In this document: in pieces, positions 44,405-55,117 of the stretch
Position numbering within the stretch: the stretch's first letter is position 1
Layout: each line of letters starts with the position of its first letter
Assembly: GCF_000471905.2 (NCBI RefSeq)
Contig: NW_006494865.1
Location: 920,737 to 984,736, forward strand
Direction of reading: 5' to 3'
Length of the DNA: 64,000 nucleotides
Source: Amborella trichopoda
Taxonomy: Eukaryota > Streptophyta > Magnoliopsida > Amborellales > Amborellaceae
The notes under the pieces: model-generated
Told to the model about the DNA's origin: nothing
Seen by the model: only the letters and a program-made list of their open reading frames with translations
The model's database searches: none
Program-made: the position numbers and the translations under genes

Positions 44405-46765
44405 ATGTTAGTCACTCAAGACGTTTATGATGGCCGCTCCACGGCTGACTCAATGCCCAACCTTCCCAAACCTCGGGACCACTATGTCGCAATCCCTTGG
44501 GATTATGGCCAGAACTCAGGCCAATCCATTATCCATCATCCAAGTCTTCAAATGGTGGTAGAGTCCCAGGGATCTACTCCTAACCCTGAGCTCTGTATGG
44601 TCCAAAACGTTGGCTCCACCAGAAAAACATTGAACAGTCAGGGGGTCCGACCGGGCATTGTCCTACAGGGAACCTTAAGTACCGTATGACCTTTGGTAAC
44701 CAAAATAGGAGCCGTGCGAGGGAAGAAGTTCATGCTGCATCTAACGCCAATTCCCACAACTCAAACCAAGATAACCTCGAGATGCAACGGTCACAGAACC
44801 AAGATCCATCTAGGTCTAGGAGATCCAATCCAACCTCGAGCCACCATAGTACAGCCCACAATGTCTTGAACACTGCACAGCGCCGAGGCGTCAATCTAGA
44901 CCAACCCTTAGGCGAGATAGGCATCCAGGCTGCCCTCAAAATTCTAGTTGACTTAGGGTACACAGCTCATGCCCCAGTTCATGGGTCGGTCCAAAACCAA
45001 CCTAATAGCATAGGTCAACCCATAGGACAACCGAGTCAACCGATTCTTCAATCGGTCCCTCCAGTGTATCCGGTCTAACCAACCGTGCAGTTTTCACAAC
45101 TGGTGGCGATGCCTATGGGTCAATACGACCCTCAAGGGAAAATGTATCAATCCGCCCCGTAATCGCGACTCATCCATCACATGCCCAAGCAGGCCAACAT
45201 CTACCCCAAGTCTCGACTCATCAGTCTATGCTGGGGAACCCATCGACTAGTGGGCTGGCTTACTCTCATGTCAAATACTCAACAAGAAGGCACCTTAAAA
45301 GTGTTACAAGATGCTTGTAAGGATGGGTATGCATGAAATCGTAACCCCAAAGGCCTACGTTCATGAGACCCTTGGAGGCATGGAAGAACTTCTCCCTGGG
45401 TTTGTCATCCCAGAGTTTAAAAACAAATTCAATGGAAAGAATGACCCTGATATTCACGTCAACGCATACCTCCTCTCCGTCCGAGCCTTAGGAGATAGGT
45501 CTAACTAGTAGAAGGCCCTGTTTTCACAAACTTTGACTGGTGAGGCTTTAAACTGGCATCGGAGAATAATGACTACTCAACCACACATAAATTCTGATGA
45601 AATGTTCAACCAGTTCGTCACTCATTACCGTGGGTCGACACCAAGAATCTTTCCTTAGGCGAGCTCAGTGCAACCAAAAAAAATCCAAGAGAATCCTTTG
45701 AGGATTTTAACGGTTGATTCCGTGAGGCGGTGATGCGGTTCATTGAAATGTCCACTCACGAACCTAGTTAAAACTTCCATAGCCTTAGAAAATGCAGCTC
45801 CTGAAGACAGGACCTTCTTTAGCCAAGGACTTATCCCCCACTCTTTCAACTCCATGATCAAGTGGGTGGTGCGACATGAAAGGGTGAGAAGGACACCCCT
45901 CAGTACTAGGCCAGATAACAAGCCCATCATGACTCCCCTGAATAAAAATAAGAACAGCGGAAAGGGGAAAGCTTCTGGTCAGGTTAACAAAATTGTCGTC
46001 AACGGACCGAATCAAGGTTCAACCACCAAGCACAATAATAGGAATAAATGTCGAAGGGGTTAGCCTAGAGCTAATGCTCAAAATAACAATCGATGGCAAG
46101 AGGACAACTTCACTCCTCTCAAGGACATGTTAGAAAAAGTGCTGGAGTTACTCTTGAAGAAAAACATGGTTCAACTCCTGCCACCATCTGAACCACCATT
46201 TGAGGTTAAGGATAAGAATAGATGGTGCAAGTGGCATAGAAACCATGGCCATGATACCCAAAACTATTTCTAATTGAAGCAGGTGATTCAAGGGTTGATT
46301 AATAGGGACGACATCACTGTCGGACTTAGAAATCAACCTATTGAAAAACCTAATCAAAAGATGGATCTCTTCACAAACCCTCTCCCCAAAAATACGGCCA
46401 CAACGACCGAAGAAACGGGAGCTCTAAGTAACTTAATGGAGGATGTTATCATTCACATGATTGAAAACGGAGACGAAGAAGATGATCCCAGCCAATTCAT
46501 ATTTGCTTGTGATCATCATCTCCAAGAAGTTGAAGAAGATCTTTTGAGTCTTCTTAGAGGAAATTCTTCATCCCCGAACTCTGATGATCCTCCTAACTGG
46601 GACCAGTATGATGGAGACGATGCCCTCGAGATTGACATGGTCAATGTTGATGGAAAGGGATCATCTTCCAAACAAGGGGCCAACACCTTGAGGTCTCCCA
46701 TTACTCTTGCTAAGGCTGACCCTATCGAGCTCCAGGCTGGCAAAGTTGATTCCTTAACTTGAAGA
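44405..46765 (+). pseudogene. gag: Element B gag (degenerate)
   Basis: The frame is broken into 44405-44689, 44686-45078, 45311-45508, 45743-46063 and 46274-46762. The middle part has YVHETLGGMEELLPGFVIPEF (about 45357) and the capsid-like segment through 46060. A knuckle-like motif WCKWHRNHGHDTQN (about 46223-46265) is followed by Tyr where the last Cys is expected, then a stop and LKQVIQGLI. The C-terminal part is acidic and ends near 46760. Gag would build the particle; this copy is inactive. Confidence 0.75.
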
Positions 46766-46918
46766 AGAGTGTTTAAACCCATCTAATTGATGGGAGACAC
46801 TTTTGATGAAAGAATGGGAGCCATTTCAACAGCCAACCCACCAACAGGGGTTGCAGATCATGAACCTAGTAATAGAACTTAAGGATCCACAACCACTTAT
46901 GATCTACCGACTCATCTC

Positions 46919-47473
46919 GTGAAGATCCAGGCTCAAATCTCCATCTTGGAGGTTTTTGCGAATTTGCTGGTACATAGAGGTCAAATTGAAAAAATTCTTG
47001 GTAAGACCCACATCCCGATCAATACACAGTCGGATGAGTTGTGCGGTATGATCAACCAACTAATGGTACCAACTACAATCATATTCACGGATGATGACAT
47101 CCCTGCTAATGTTGATTGCTTTCACGTCCAACCTTTGCACATCACTGTTTTCATGCAAGCATATGAGATAAGGAGAGTGCTGGTTGATAATGGGGCATCC
47201 CTGAATATTTGCCCTATGAAAATGGTGAAGCAGATAGGAAAAAGCTCGGATGACTTTGAGCCATGCCAACTAACTATCGCCGCATACGATGGGAACAGGA
47301 AAGCTAAAGGCATATTGCCTCTCACACTCAAGACCGGTCCCACTATCCAGGTGATAATGTTTTATGTCTTAGACATAAAACGTTCCTTCAACATGCTGCT
47401 AGGCAAACCATGGTTACATGAGAACCTCGTGGTCACCTCAACACTCCATCAATGCCCTCAACTTTTCGATTAA
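46919..47473 (+). pseudogene. pol: Element B aspartic protease
   Basis: A 184-codon open frame. Residues 84-95 read IRRVLVDNGASL, the active-site box of plant Ty3/gypsy retropepsins (D-x-G-A/S; Asp codon 47186-47188), followed by NICPM. The flap and C-terminal landmark MLLGKPWLH, typical of Tat proteases, lies at about residues 158-167. It would cut the Gag-Pol polyprotein as a dimer. The frame is open here although its neighbours are broken. Family A shows no equivalent. Confidence 0.8.
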
Positions 47474-48590
47474 AAATAGCGTTGCAAAGGTATGCGTTGA
47501 ACCCCCTTCCTTTTCCAATTCTAGCATACATAGTGGAAAACTGGCCGTAAGAGTCGAGCTCGGAGAAATCCCGCTCGCTTCCTTCGAGCAAGCTGATTGT
47601 GCTATATGATGCCTAGAGGTTGGCGACCCCAGTCCTCAAATTTTGTAAATTTCAGCATTGATGGAGGAGATCATCCATTGCCAACATCAGTTTGGATTCG
47701 GGTCCCTCGAAGCTTGGCACATGCTCCTCTCCCAAGGCTTCCAATCAGGCCAAGCCTTAGGAAGTCAAGAGAAAGGCATAAAGGAAGGGATTTTTGCATC
47801 ATCTGAAGCCAAAACTAGAAAATGGGATCGAAGAGGACTCGTGTGTTCTCTCACTTTATTTCAAAGCGGGATGAAGCCTTCAAGATATCCAGGCTTTGTA
47901 TACAGAGGCATTCAAAGCCTCGATCCTCTCGATGCTCGTCCTTCAAAACGGCCAAAGGTGATCCTTGATTCCCCAACAGGGAATAACTCTTCTTCCACAT
48001 CTCAGCACACACAAGAATTGGGAATTGAAGACCTTTTCGCGGACCTGGATATGAACGTGTGCAGTGCACAGTTGGCTAACACAGCCAAGGGTGCTCATCC
48101 ACCAACACCAACCCAGGGACAAAATTGGTCGATCATTCCTTTATCTCGAGAATCTTTGGAAGCATACCAGGAGCACCTTCACATCCCGGTGCCAAAAAAC
48201 AGATAGGCACGTGGTGGCCATCTAACCACCCTACGCGTCCGGTCCCCAACATTTCTCTTGTGAGTCCCATAAGGGACACCTCTTATGACATTTCAAAAAC
48301 CGGTGAAAATTCAAAACATGATAAAGTTGATAGTAATGAAAAAGAATTTTCAAAAACAATGCTTACTCAAGATAGCCCAATAACGGTGCATAATACCCAA
48401 GACGATGAATTAGACGACCAAGAGATCAAGAGAGTCATGAGTTTGAAGAAATCTCTCAACCTGAGGAACTTACTTCCCATGTGGAGCAATTGAGAAGCGG
48501 TTCGATAGTGACCCAATGGCTTTCATCGAAGAGATGATTGACGTAAATCTAAGAACTAAGAAGGACCAAAGTTAACCAAGATTGGCACCT
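47474..48590 (+). pseudogene. pol: Element B spacer with degenerate G-patch-like segment
   Basis: Between protease and reverse transcriptase an open frame (47658-48206, 182 codons) contains WHMLLSQGFQSGQALGSQEK followed by GIKEGI. This matches the G-patch pattern (hydrophobic, then GW/GF..G.GLG...GI..PI), but the GLG core is ALG here. G-patches bind RNA helicases or RNA and occur in pol of several Tat-type elements. The rest (Ser/Pro-rich to 48490) has no recognisable domain. Confidence 0.55.
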
Positions 48591-49480
48591 CCTTATCTTT
48601 TGAGAAGCAGGAAAATGTGATTTCCTTTCTCAAGGAATATCACGATGTCTTCGCCTGGTCATACGGTGATATGTCAGGGCTAGATCCCACATTGGTGCAA
48701 CCTAATATTCAACGAAGGGGCGAAGCTTGTAAGGCAGAAACTTCGACGTCAAAAGACCCACCTGGAGCTCAAAATCAAAGAAGAAATAGACAAACTGCTC
48801 AAGGCACGGTTCATCACCCCCGTTGATTACTCGGAATGGTTGGCTAATTTAGTGTTCATACCCAAGAAAGACGAGAGGATCCGAGTGTATGTCGATTACA
48901 GAGACCTCAATAATGCATATATCAAAGACAATTTTTCATTACCAAACATATACGACAATATTGCGGGTCACGAGATGTTGTCATTCATGGATGGCTTCTT
49001 GGGTTACAATCAAATCCTCATGGTAGAAGAAGACCAAACCAAGATGTCATTCATGACGTAATGGGGAACCTACGGTTACAAAGTCATACCCTTCGGCCTC
49101 AAAAATGTAGGAGCAACTTATCAACGGGCAATGACTAGCATCTTCCACGATTTAATGCATACCATTATGGAAGGCTATGTCCACGATATTCTGGTCAAGT
49201 CGAAGACCAGGTCTGATCATCTCACCAACCTGAGAACCATTTTTGAAAGACTTCGGAAACATCAACTCAAACTCAATACACAAAAATGTGTCTTTGGAAT
49301 TGAATCCAGCAAATTACTAGGCTTTATAGCGAGCCAAAGAGGAATTGAGGTGGACCCGTCCAAAATATGAGTCATCACTGAAATGCCTCCTCCCTAAAAC
49401 ATTAGAGAAATTTGTGGGCTTCAAGGTCGCATACAAGCCATAAGGCGCTTCATTTCACAGCTGGCGGATAAGTGTGCACT
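48591..49480 (+). pseudogene. pol: Element B reverse transcriptase with YVHD active site
   Basis: It starts with ISFLKEYHDVFAWSYGDMSG and continues VFIPKKDERIRVYVDYRDLN, the catalytic motif SFMDGFLGYNQI (Asp codon 48990-48992), FGLKNVGATYQRAM, then YVHDILVKSKTRSDH at 49176. The expected YVDD is YVHD: the first Asp of the pair is His (CAC, 49182-49184), which by itself would stop catalysis. Stops at 49060-49062 and 49368-49370 and frameshifts near 48700 also break it. Confidence 0.85.
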
Positions 49481-49589
49481 ATTAATAGTCTTCCTTAAGA
49501 AGGACACCCCCTTCATATGGCATAATGAATGCCAAGAAGCGTTCGATCAGATCAAGAAGTGCCTCACAAAACCTCCCATCCTTATTTTC

Positions 49590-49990
49590 CCTAGTCCAGA
49601 TAAACCCCTGTTCCTATACATGTCAGTGAAAGACAAGACCATTGGGGCAATATTAGGACAATATAACGACCATGAAAAAGGAAAAACGATATACTATATT
49701 AGTAAAATCATGGTCGACTATGAGACAAGATACACAGATGTGGAGAAACATTGCTTAACACTTGTGTGGGCCATGTAGAAACAAAGACATTATGTCTTAT
49801 CTCATTCTGTGAAGATCATATAAAAAATTGACCCACTCAAGTACCTATTGGAGAGGCCAATCCTCAACTGATGTTTGACGAAGTGGAGAATGTTATTGAG
49901 TGAGTTCGAGATCGAGTATGTCACTAAAAAATCGGTCAAAGGACAAGCCATTGGTGACCACTTAGCTGAACACGCACTGCCAAACAATAA
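49590..49990 (+). pseudogene. pol: Element B RNase H (RT-linked)
   Basis: KPLFLYMSVKDKTIGAILGQ (about 49602) begins the domain, followed by YYISKIMVDYETRYTDVEK, HYVLSH and FEIEYVTKKSVKGQAIGDHL. Stops at about 49777, 49819 and 49869 break it; from 49875 the frame is open into the next domain. Confidence 0.8.
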
Positions 49991-50044
49991 TCCTGTTAAC
50001 ATGGATCTCCCTGGTGAGAATCTCTTCACAATTGTGGACTCGAT

Positions 50045-50690
50045 TTGGGAGCTATACTTCGAAGGTGCAAAGATCAAATACGGGTCAGCTATAGGAGTCA
50101 TACTATGCTCACCCGAGAAGATTTTAATGCCAACAACCATGAGGTTGAATTTCCCATGTACCAATAACATTGCCGAATATGAAGCCTTGATAGCTNNNNN
50201 NNNNNNNNNNNNNNNNNNNNNNNNNNNNNNNNNNNNNNNNNNNNNNNNNNNNNNNNNNNNNNNNNNNNNNNNNNNNNNNNNNNNNNNNNNNNNNNNNNNN
50301 NNNNNNNNNNNNNNNNNNNNNNNNNNNNNNNNNNNNNNNNNNNNNNNNNNNNNNNNNNNNNNNNNNNNNNNNNNNNNNNNNNNNNNNNNNNNNNNNNNNN
50401 NNNNNNNNNNNNNNNNNNNNNNNNNNNNNNNNNNNNNNNNNNNNNNNNNNNNNNNNNNNNNNNNNNNNNNNNNNNNNNNNNNNNNNNNNNNNNNNNNNNN
50501 NNNNNNNNNNNNNNNNNNNNNNNNNNNNNNNNGGAAGGTGAAAGAAGAAAAGATTAAACCTTATCAAGAAAAGGTGGAAAAGATGATCCCGCACTTTAAG
50601 AAACTCACCTTTCATCAAGTAACTAGGGAACATAATCAGTTCGCTGACACCCTTGCAGCTGTTACTTCAATGGTTGATATTCCTCTAGAA
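50045..50690 (+). pseudogene. pol: Element B archaeal-type RNase H, with assembly gap
   Basis: WELYFEGAKIKYGSAIGVIL (50047 on) has Glu where Asp is usual in YFDGA. NNIAEYEALIA follows, up to the gap at 50196. After the gap the domain ends with VTREHNQFADTLAAV (about 50620-50660), with the His/Asp typical of the last active-site helix. The frame is open on both sides, and the gap length of 337 keeps it in one frame only by chance or estimate. Confidence 0.75.
50196..50532. other. Assembly gap (337 N)
   Basis: All bases are N. From the family A counterpart, the missing part should encode the middle of the archaeal-type RNase H, between EALIA and the GIYDVR-like segment, which is shorter than 337 bp, so the gap size may be an estimate or may include extra sequence. 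Confidence 0.95.
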
Positions 50691-50879
50691 ATCACCACAT
50701 TGCCACTCTATATCAGGAACAAACATGACCCTTGCCCACCAAGGATCAAAAAAGAAATAGAGCGAGGAAATGAGAATGATGGGGAAGTGTCACTCGTGTT
50801 TCTCGTGGCTTCAAATGCGCTAGTTAAGGCAAAACCATGGTTCCACGATGTTCTGTCCCTGAGCCACCAAAAAGGATAA

Positions 50880-51966
50880 AGAGTCCCTTCGAAGGTTTTC
50901 GATGGGATTCTTAGTAAGAGGCAACCTCCTGTTCAAAAGTCCTTTGATGACATCATTCTTCGGTGCCTGGATCAACCAGAAATTGACCAAGTACTAACAG
51001 AGTTGCACAATGAAGGAGGTCATTCTGGGTCAGCCGACTTAGCTTAGAAAATCAAGAGCCAAGGCTATTACTGGACCACCATGGCTGACGGCTATTGGAA
51101 GTTCGTTAAGAGGTGTCTCAAATGTCAACTCTAGGGAGACCTCATCCATGCACCGTCTGTATCACTCAACTCAATATCGCCCGTATGGCCCTTCGCCATG
51201 TGGGGTCTTGATATCATCGGACTGATATCACCAAAAGCCTCAAACGGCCACCGTTTTATATTAACGGCTATAAAATACTTCACCAAATGGGTAGAGACCG
51301 CATCATTTGTTAAAATTAAAGGCCAACATGTTGCTCGTTTCATAAAGAATAATATTGTATTCCTATTTGGTGTTCGTGAATTAAACATCACTAGCGAGGA
51401 AACGGACAAGCACAAGCCACAAATAAAGGACTTCTCTGAATCATAGACAAAATAATAGAAGGTGGGAGAGATTGGCACGAAAAGTTAAATAACGCCCTAA
51501 GGGCCTACCTGACAACTGAGTAGACTCCTACTGGCATGACCCATACTCATTGGTGTATGGTATGAAAGCAGTGCTACCCATCAAGATTGAGATACCGTCC
51601 CTCTGAGTGCTTATTCACCAAAATGCAGATGTGGAACAACAGATCGAAGCACGAATCACTGCCCTCATTGCCTTGGATGAAAATGACTACGAGCAACACA
51701 AAATATCGTTGGTTATCAATGTAGAACAGAGAGGGCATACCAAAGAAAAGTTGTTCCTCGACAATTCAGAGAAGGAGAAATGCTGCTCAAGAAAATTTTC
51801 CACACTCCTGCAAATCCACACCCTTAAGCAAGTTCAAACCTAATTGGGAGGGGTCATTCGTGGTTACCCGAGTGCATGCAGGCAATTATCATCAGATAAC
51901 AAATCATGTGGGTACAAACTCAACGACCCCATTAATGTAATGTATCTCAAAAAATACTACCCGTAA
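50880..51966 (+). pseudogene. pol: Element B integrase
   Basis: Zinc-binding segment: LHNEGGHSGS...KRCLKCQL (about 51005-51130). The core starts MWGLDIIGLISPKASNGHRF (51198; first Asp present) with YFTKWVE (about 51280). The remainder of the core is shortened: after FGVRELNITS (about 51395) the sequence lacks the usual DNG stretch. The C-terminal part has the WEGSFVV segment (about 51846) and ends LKKYYP with the stop at 51964-51966. Stops throughout make it inactive. Confidence 0.75.
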
Positions 51967-51971
51967 TGAGC

Positions 51972-52080
51972 TAAAAAACGTGGTGAAAACCTAAAAAGGC
52001 ATCACAAAGAAAAACAAAAAAAATAAAAAAACAAAAAAGTGGACGTGGTGAAAACCTGGAAAGGCACCACGGGTAAAAGA
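51972..52080 (+). repeat. Hairpin + GGTAAAA units (element B)
   Basis: Two units. The second is CGTGGTG (52044-52050), a 14-nt loop AAAACCTGGAAAGG, then CACCACG (52065-52071), seven perfect pairs, followed by GGTAAAAG. The first, at about 51979-52008, is GTGGTG/CATCAC with the same loop. Family A has the same structure with different stem bases. Confidence 0.75.
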
Positions 52081-53188
52081 GAGAATAAAATCTCCAAGAA
52101 GGAGCTTTCGATGCAAAGCACTCAATTACAAACAAGTACTTGCAAGTTCCAATAATTCTGCACAAACAGACCCTGAGGATGACTCCTCCTCCTAAACTCT
52201 GCAGGTTCCTAATAGAACCAACTCAGAAAGATGTAGGGGGGTGACAAGAATGGAAAATAGAAGTGATTTCGACGAACCCTAAAAAACGTCGAGACCCTCC
52301 AAGATGTAAGCCCACCAAGAATCCAGAGGACTTTTCATAGATCCGCGAAGCAGAGAATGAAAGCTTCAAAGGTAAAAGGACAACTTCGTGATTTTTGAGT
52401 TCTCACGATCCCGCAAGGGAATCCTTTCATCATATATGACTAAATATAACAAAGAAAATCACCACCAAAGGGGCTATAGGTGGCAAAACGGTAAGGCCCA
52501 TTCCTTTCGAAAATGTTGTTTCAATTTAACTGTTAAAGTCATCCATTTTCAAAGAGCTTTCTCCTTTTATAAGGGACTTCTTCCATCACTACATGAGGTT
52601 AAACTGTTAGTCGATCTTGCCTCGTTCTCGAAGCTAACTTCCTACGCTTGTTATGAAGGCTTGAAACTAGCCAGGCACTCCATGGTTGTATGAGTATAAC
52701 TAACAACTACCACATATAGGAGATGAGTGAACCTCGCCAATGATGTAATTGGCTAGTCTAGGAGCATTTATCACTCAACTGGATCCCTTGAGGTAATATG
52801 ATGCAAGCTCATCTCTATGTGTGCGTACGATGACCCAATAGCCGAAAATTCAAGACAAAAACCCTATAACTAGGGAGCTGAATTTGTAAAAAAATCAATT
52901 TTAAAATTGTGTGCAAGGAAAGTGTTCTACTCTACTAATCAATTGCACACGTACAAGTTGAACAAGAACCCCCCTAACTGAGGCAATAAAGAAAAAAAAA
53001 GAAAAAGTTTTCAAACTCCCCATAATAGGGGCAAAGTTGAAAAGCCCCTTTTCTCAACCAATTCTCCAAAAAAGTAAAATTTTCAAAAAAATAATGATCA
53101 AACAAAAAGAAGAATAAGTCTAAATTGCTTACCAATTTTCCAAATTTTTGAAACAATAATAAAAAAATTAAAAGGAAAAAAAAATTAC

Positions 53189-53445
53189 GCTCTTCGCTGG
53201 CAAGAGCCTAAACTGCCAACCAATCTTTTGAAAAAAAAAAAGTTTAAAAAATTTCATATGCTCCTTAGTGGCATGAGCTTAAACTGCCAACTGATATCAA
53301 TATCTTTTGCTCCTCGGTGGCATGAGCCTAAACTGCCAACCGACATCAAAATCTTCTACTCCTCTGTGGCATGAGTCTAAACTACAAACTAATTTCAGAA
53401 AAAAATTTTGCTCCACAGTGGCATGAGCCTAAACTGCCAACCAAG
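53189..53445 (+). repeat. GGCATGAGCCTAAACTGCC repeats (5 units)
   Basis: Five units of about 45-65 bp, each reading roughly TGCTCCTCGGTGGCATGAGC then CTAAACTGCCAACC. GGCA...TGCC forms a short stem. Related to the GCATGACCTTAAACTGC repeats of family A. Confidence 0.75.
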
Positions 53446-53455
53446 ATTCTGATTG

Positions 53456-54005
53456 TCAAACTCAGGCGACGTTAAAAAACTGAGCTAACACATCAAACTC
53501 ATGCGACGTTAAAAAACCAAGCTAACACGTCAAACTCGTGCGACGTTAAAAACCGAGCTAACACATCAAACTCGTGCAACGTTAAAAAACTGTGCAAACA
53601 CGTCAAACTAGTGCGCTCTTAAAAAACTGAGCTAACACGTCAAACTCGTGCGAGGTTAAAAAGTCTAGCTAACACGTCAAACTCGTACGACATAAAAAAC
53701 CGAGCTAACACGTCAAACTCGTACGACGTAAAAAACCGAGCTAACACGTCAAACTCATGCGACGTTAAAAAATCGAGCTAACATGTCAAACTCGTGCCAC
53801 GTTAAAAAAATGAGCTAACACGTCAAACTCGTGCGATGTTAAAAAACCGAGCTAACACATTAAACTCATGTGACGTTAAAAATCAAGCTAACACATCAAA
53901 CTCGTGCGACATTAAAAAACCGAGCTCATACGTCAAACTCGCGAGACGTTAAAAAACTGAGCTAACATGTCAAACTCGTGCGACATTGAAAACCGAGCTA
54001 GCACG
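53456..54005 (+). repeat. 36-37-bp tandem array (15 units), satellite-like
   Basis: Fifteen units in direct tandem with the consensus TCAAACTCGTGCGACGTTAA then AAAACCGAGCTAACACG. Units vary by point changes and 1-bp length changes in the A run. CTCG...CGAG inside each unit can pair. Confidence 0.9.
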
Positions 54006-54330
54006 TCAAACTCATGAAATGTAAAAGAGCCGAGACAGGTAACGTCTAGCCCCGTAAGATGTAGAAGGTCAGGTTATCCAAATCGATCTCAAACTCGTGG
54101 AACGTAAAAGAGACGAGACAGGTAATGTCTATCCCCATATGACGTAAAAGGTTGGGTTATCCAGCTCAACATCAAACTCGTGCAACGTAAAAGAGCCAAG
54201 ACAGGTAATGTCTAGCCCCGTATGACGTAAAAGGTTGGGTCATCCAGTTCAATGTCAAACTTGTGCTATGTAAAAGAGCCTAGACAGGTACTGTCTATCC
54301 CCGTATGACATAAAAGGTTGGGTGTATCAT
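54006..54330 (+). repeat. About 83-bp tandem array (4 units)
   Basis: Each unit begins with the same TCAAACTCGTG phrase as the 37-bp array, then GTAAAAGAGCC, AGACAGGTAATGTCT (a 5-bp stem with loop GGTAA), CCCCGTATGACGTAAAAGG and TTGGGTTATCCAG. It looks like a longer variant that grew out of the neighbouring array. Confidence 0.85.
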
Positions 54331-54941
54331 CCATCGCTGCATGATGCTAAACTGCTTAGAGGGCTCTATGGTTGCAAGAGTTGAAATTGCTAACCAACAT
54401 TGTTTTTCAAGTATCTTTCCCTTTTCAACATTTTCATTATATGTCTTGTATTTTCAAAAACTTTAATTTCTTTGTTAAAATCGTAAGCCTGTCCCTGCTA
54501 CGGGTTCTATTTCAAATCTCCCCCTACTTTCAAAATTTTCTAAAAAGACTTGTAAAAAAACAAAGGAGCTTGGACACCCTTATATGATGGATACCGCGTT
54601 GCCCCGATTACCACGTTGTTGCCTCGCCTCTCTATTCGGAATTGATCAAACAAGTCTCATCCTATAAAAAACTTTCTTATAGACAACCTTAGGAAACCCC
54701 TAAGGAAATCAAAGAAATTGTTAGGGTTAAAATTTTCAAATTGAGAAAACACTAACATCAAGTGGCATGACTATAAAATCCACCTCGAGTTTCAAGCCTA
54801 CGTAACGCGCTGACACCTCACGTCGAAAACCCTAGGAAGAAAATTCCCTAGGTGGGTGAGCATGGGAGTGTAATGACCTGGAGGGATAGTTGGTGTGCCA
54901 TCTGCCCACGTGATGTCAGGATGACATTCATCTTTGACATT

Positions 54942-55100
54942 CTCCTACCCCTCGAAGGACAGGGAGCATTAGAGAGTCTATTGTTGCTTCTCACCTGTCC
55001 CTCAAAGGACAGAGAGTGCATGTTTGCCTGCCCCTTGAAGGACAGGGAACACAACGGGTCTACTTCTTTGCCACTCTCCTGTCCCTCGAAGGACATGGAG
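54942..55100 (+). repeat. CTGTCC/GGACAG hairpin cluster before the PPT
   Basis: Four units such as CCTGTCCCTCAAAGGACAG (about 54999) and CCTGTCCCTCGAAGGACATGG (about 55078). CTGTCC and GGACAG pair over a 6-nt loop. The cluster ends a few bases before the polypurine tract. Confidence 0.8.
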
Positions 55101-55104
55101 TGCC

Positions 55105-55113
55105 AAAGAGGGG
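55105..55113 (+). promoter_or_regulatory. Element B polypurine tract
   Basis: AAAGAGGGG followed by CAAC and the LTR start. The polypurine tract primes plus-strand DNA synthesis. The family A 3' LTRs are preceded only by a weak counterpart (GGGCAAG). Confidence 0.65.
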
Positions 55114-55117
55114 CAAC

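Larger units (their letters stand above)
51967..55104 (+). other. Element B 3' non-coding region (3.1 kb)
   Basis: In order it contains: hairpin + GTAAAA units directly after the integrase stop (51972-52080); about 1.1 kb with no recognisable gene (52081-53188; the open frame 52388-52693 has no domain I know); GGCATGAGCCTAAACTGCC units (53189-53445); a 37-bp array (53456-54005); an 83-bp array (54006-54330); 0.6 kb of plain sequence; and a CTGTCC/GGACAG hairpin cluster (54942-55100). Repeat-rich 3' regions are known in Tat elements and can seed satellites. Confidence 0.75.

Noticed and set aside
52388-52693. 101-codon open frame in the B 3' region
   Set aside because: No recognisable domain, no support from another copy, and it lies in non-coding repeat-rich sequence.
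53456-54005. CRISPR-like regular repeats
   Set aside because: The units are in direct tandem without spacers, lie in a plant retrotransposon, and have no cas genes.
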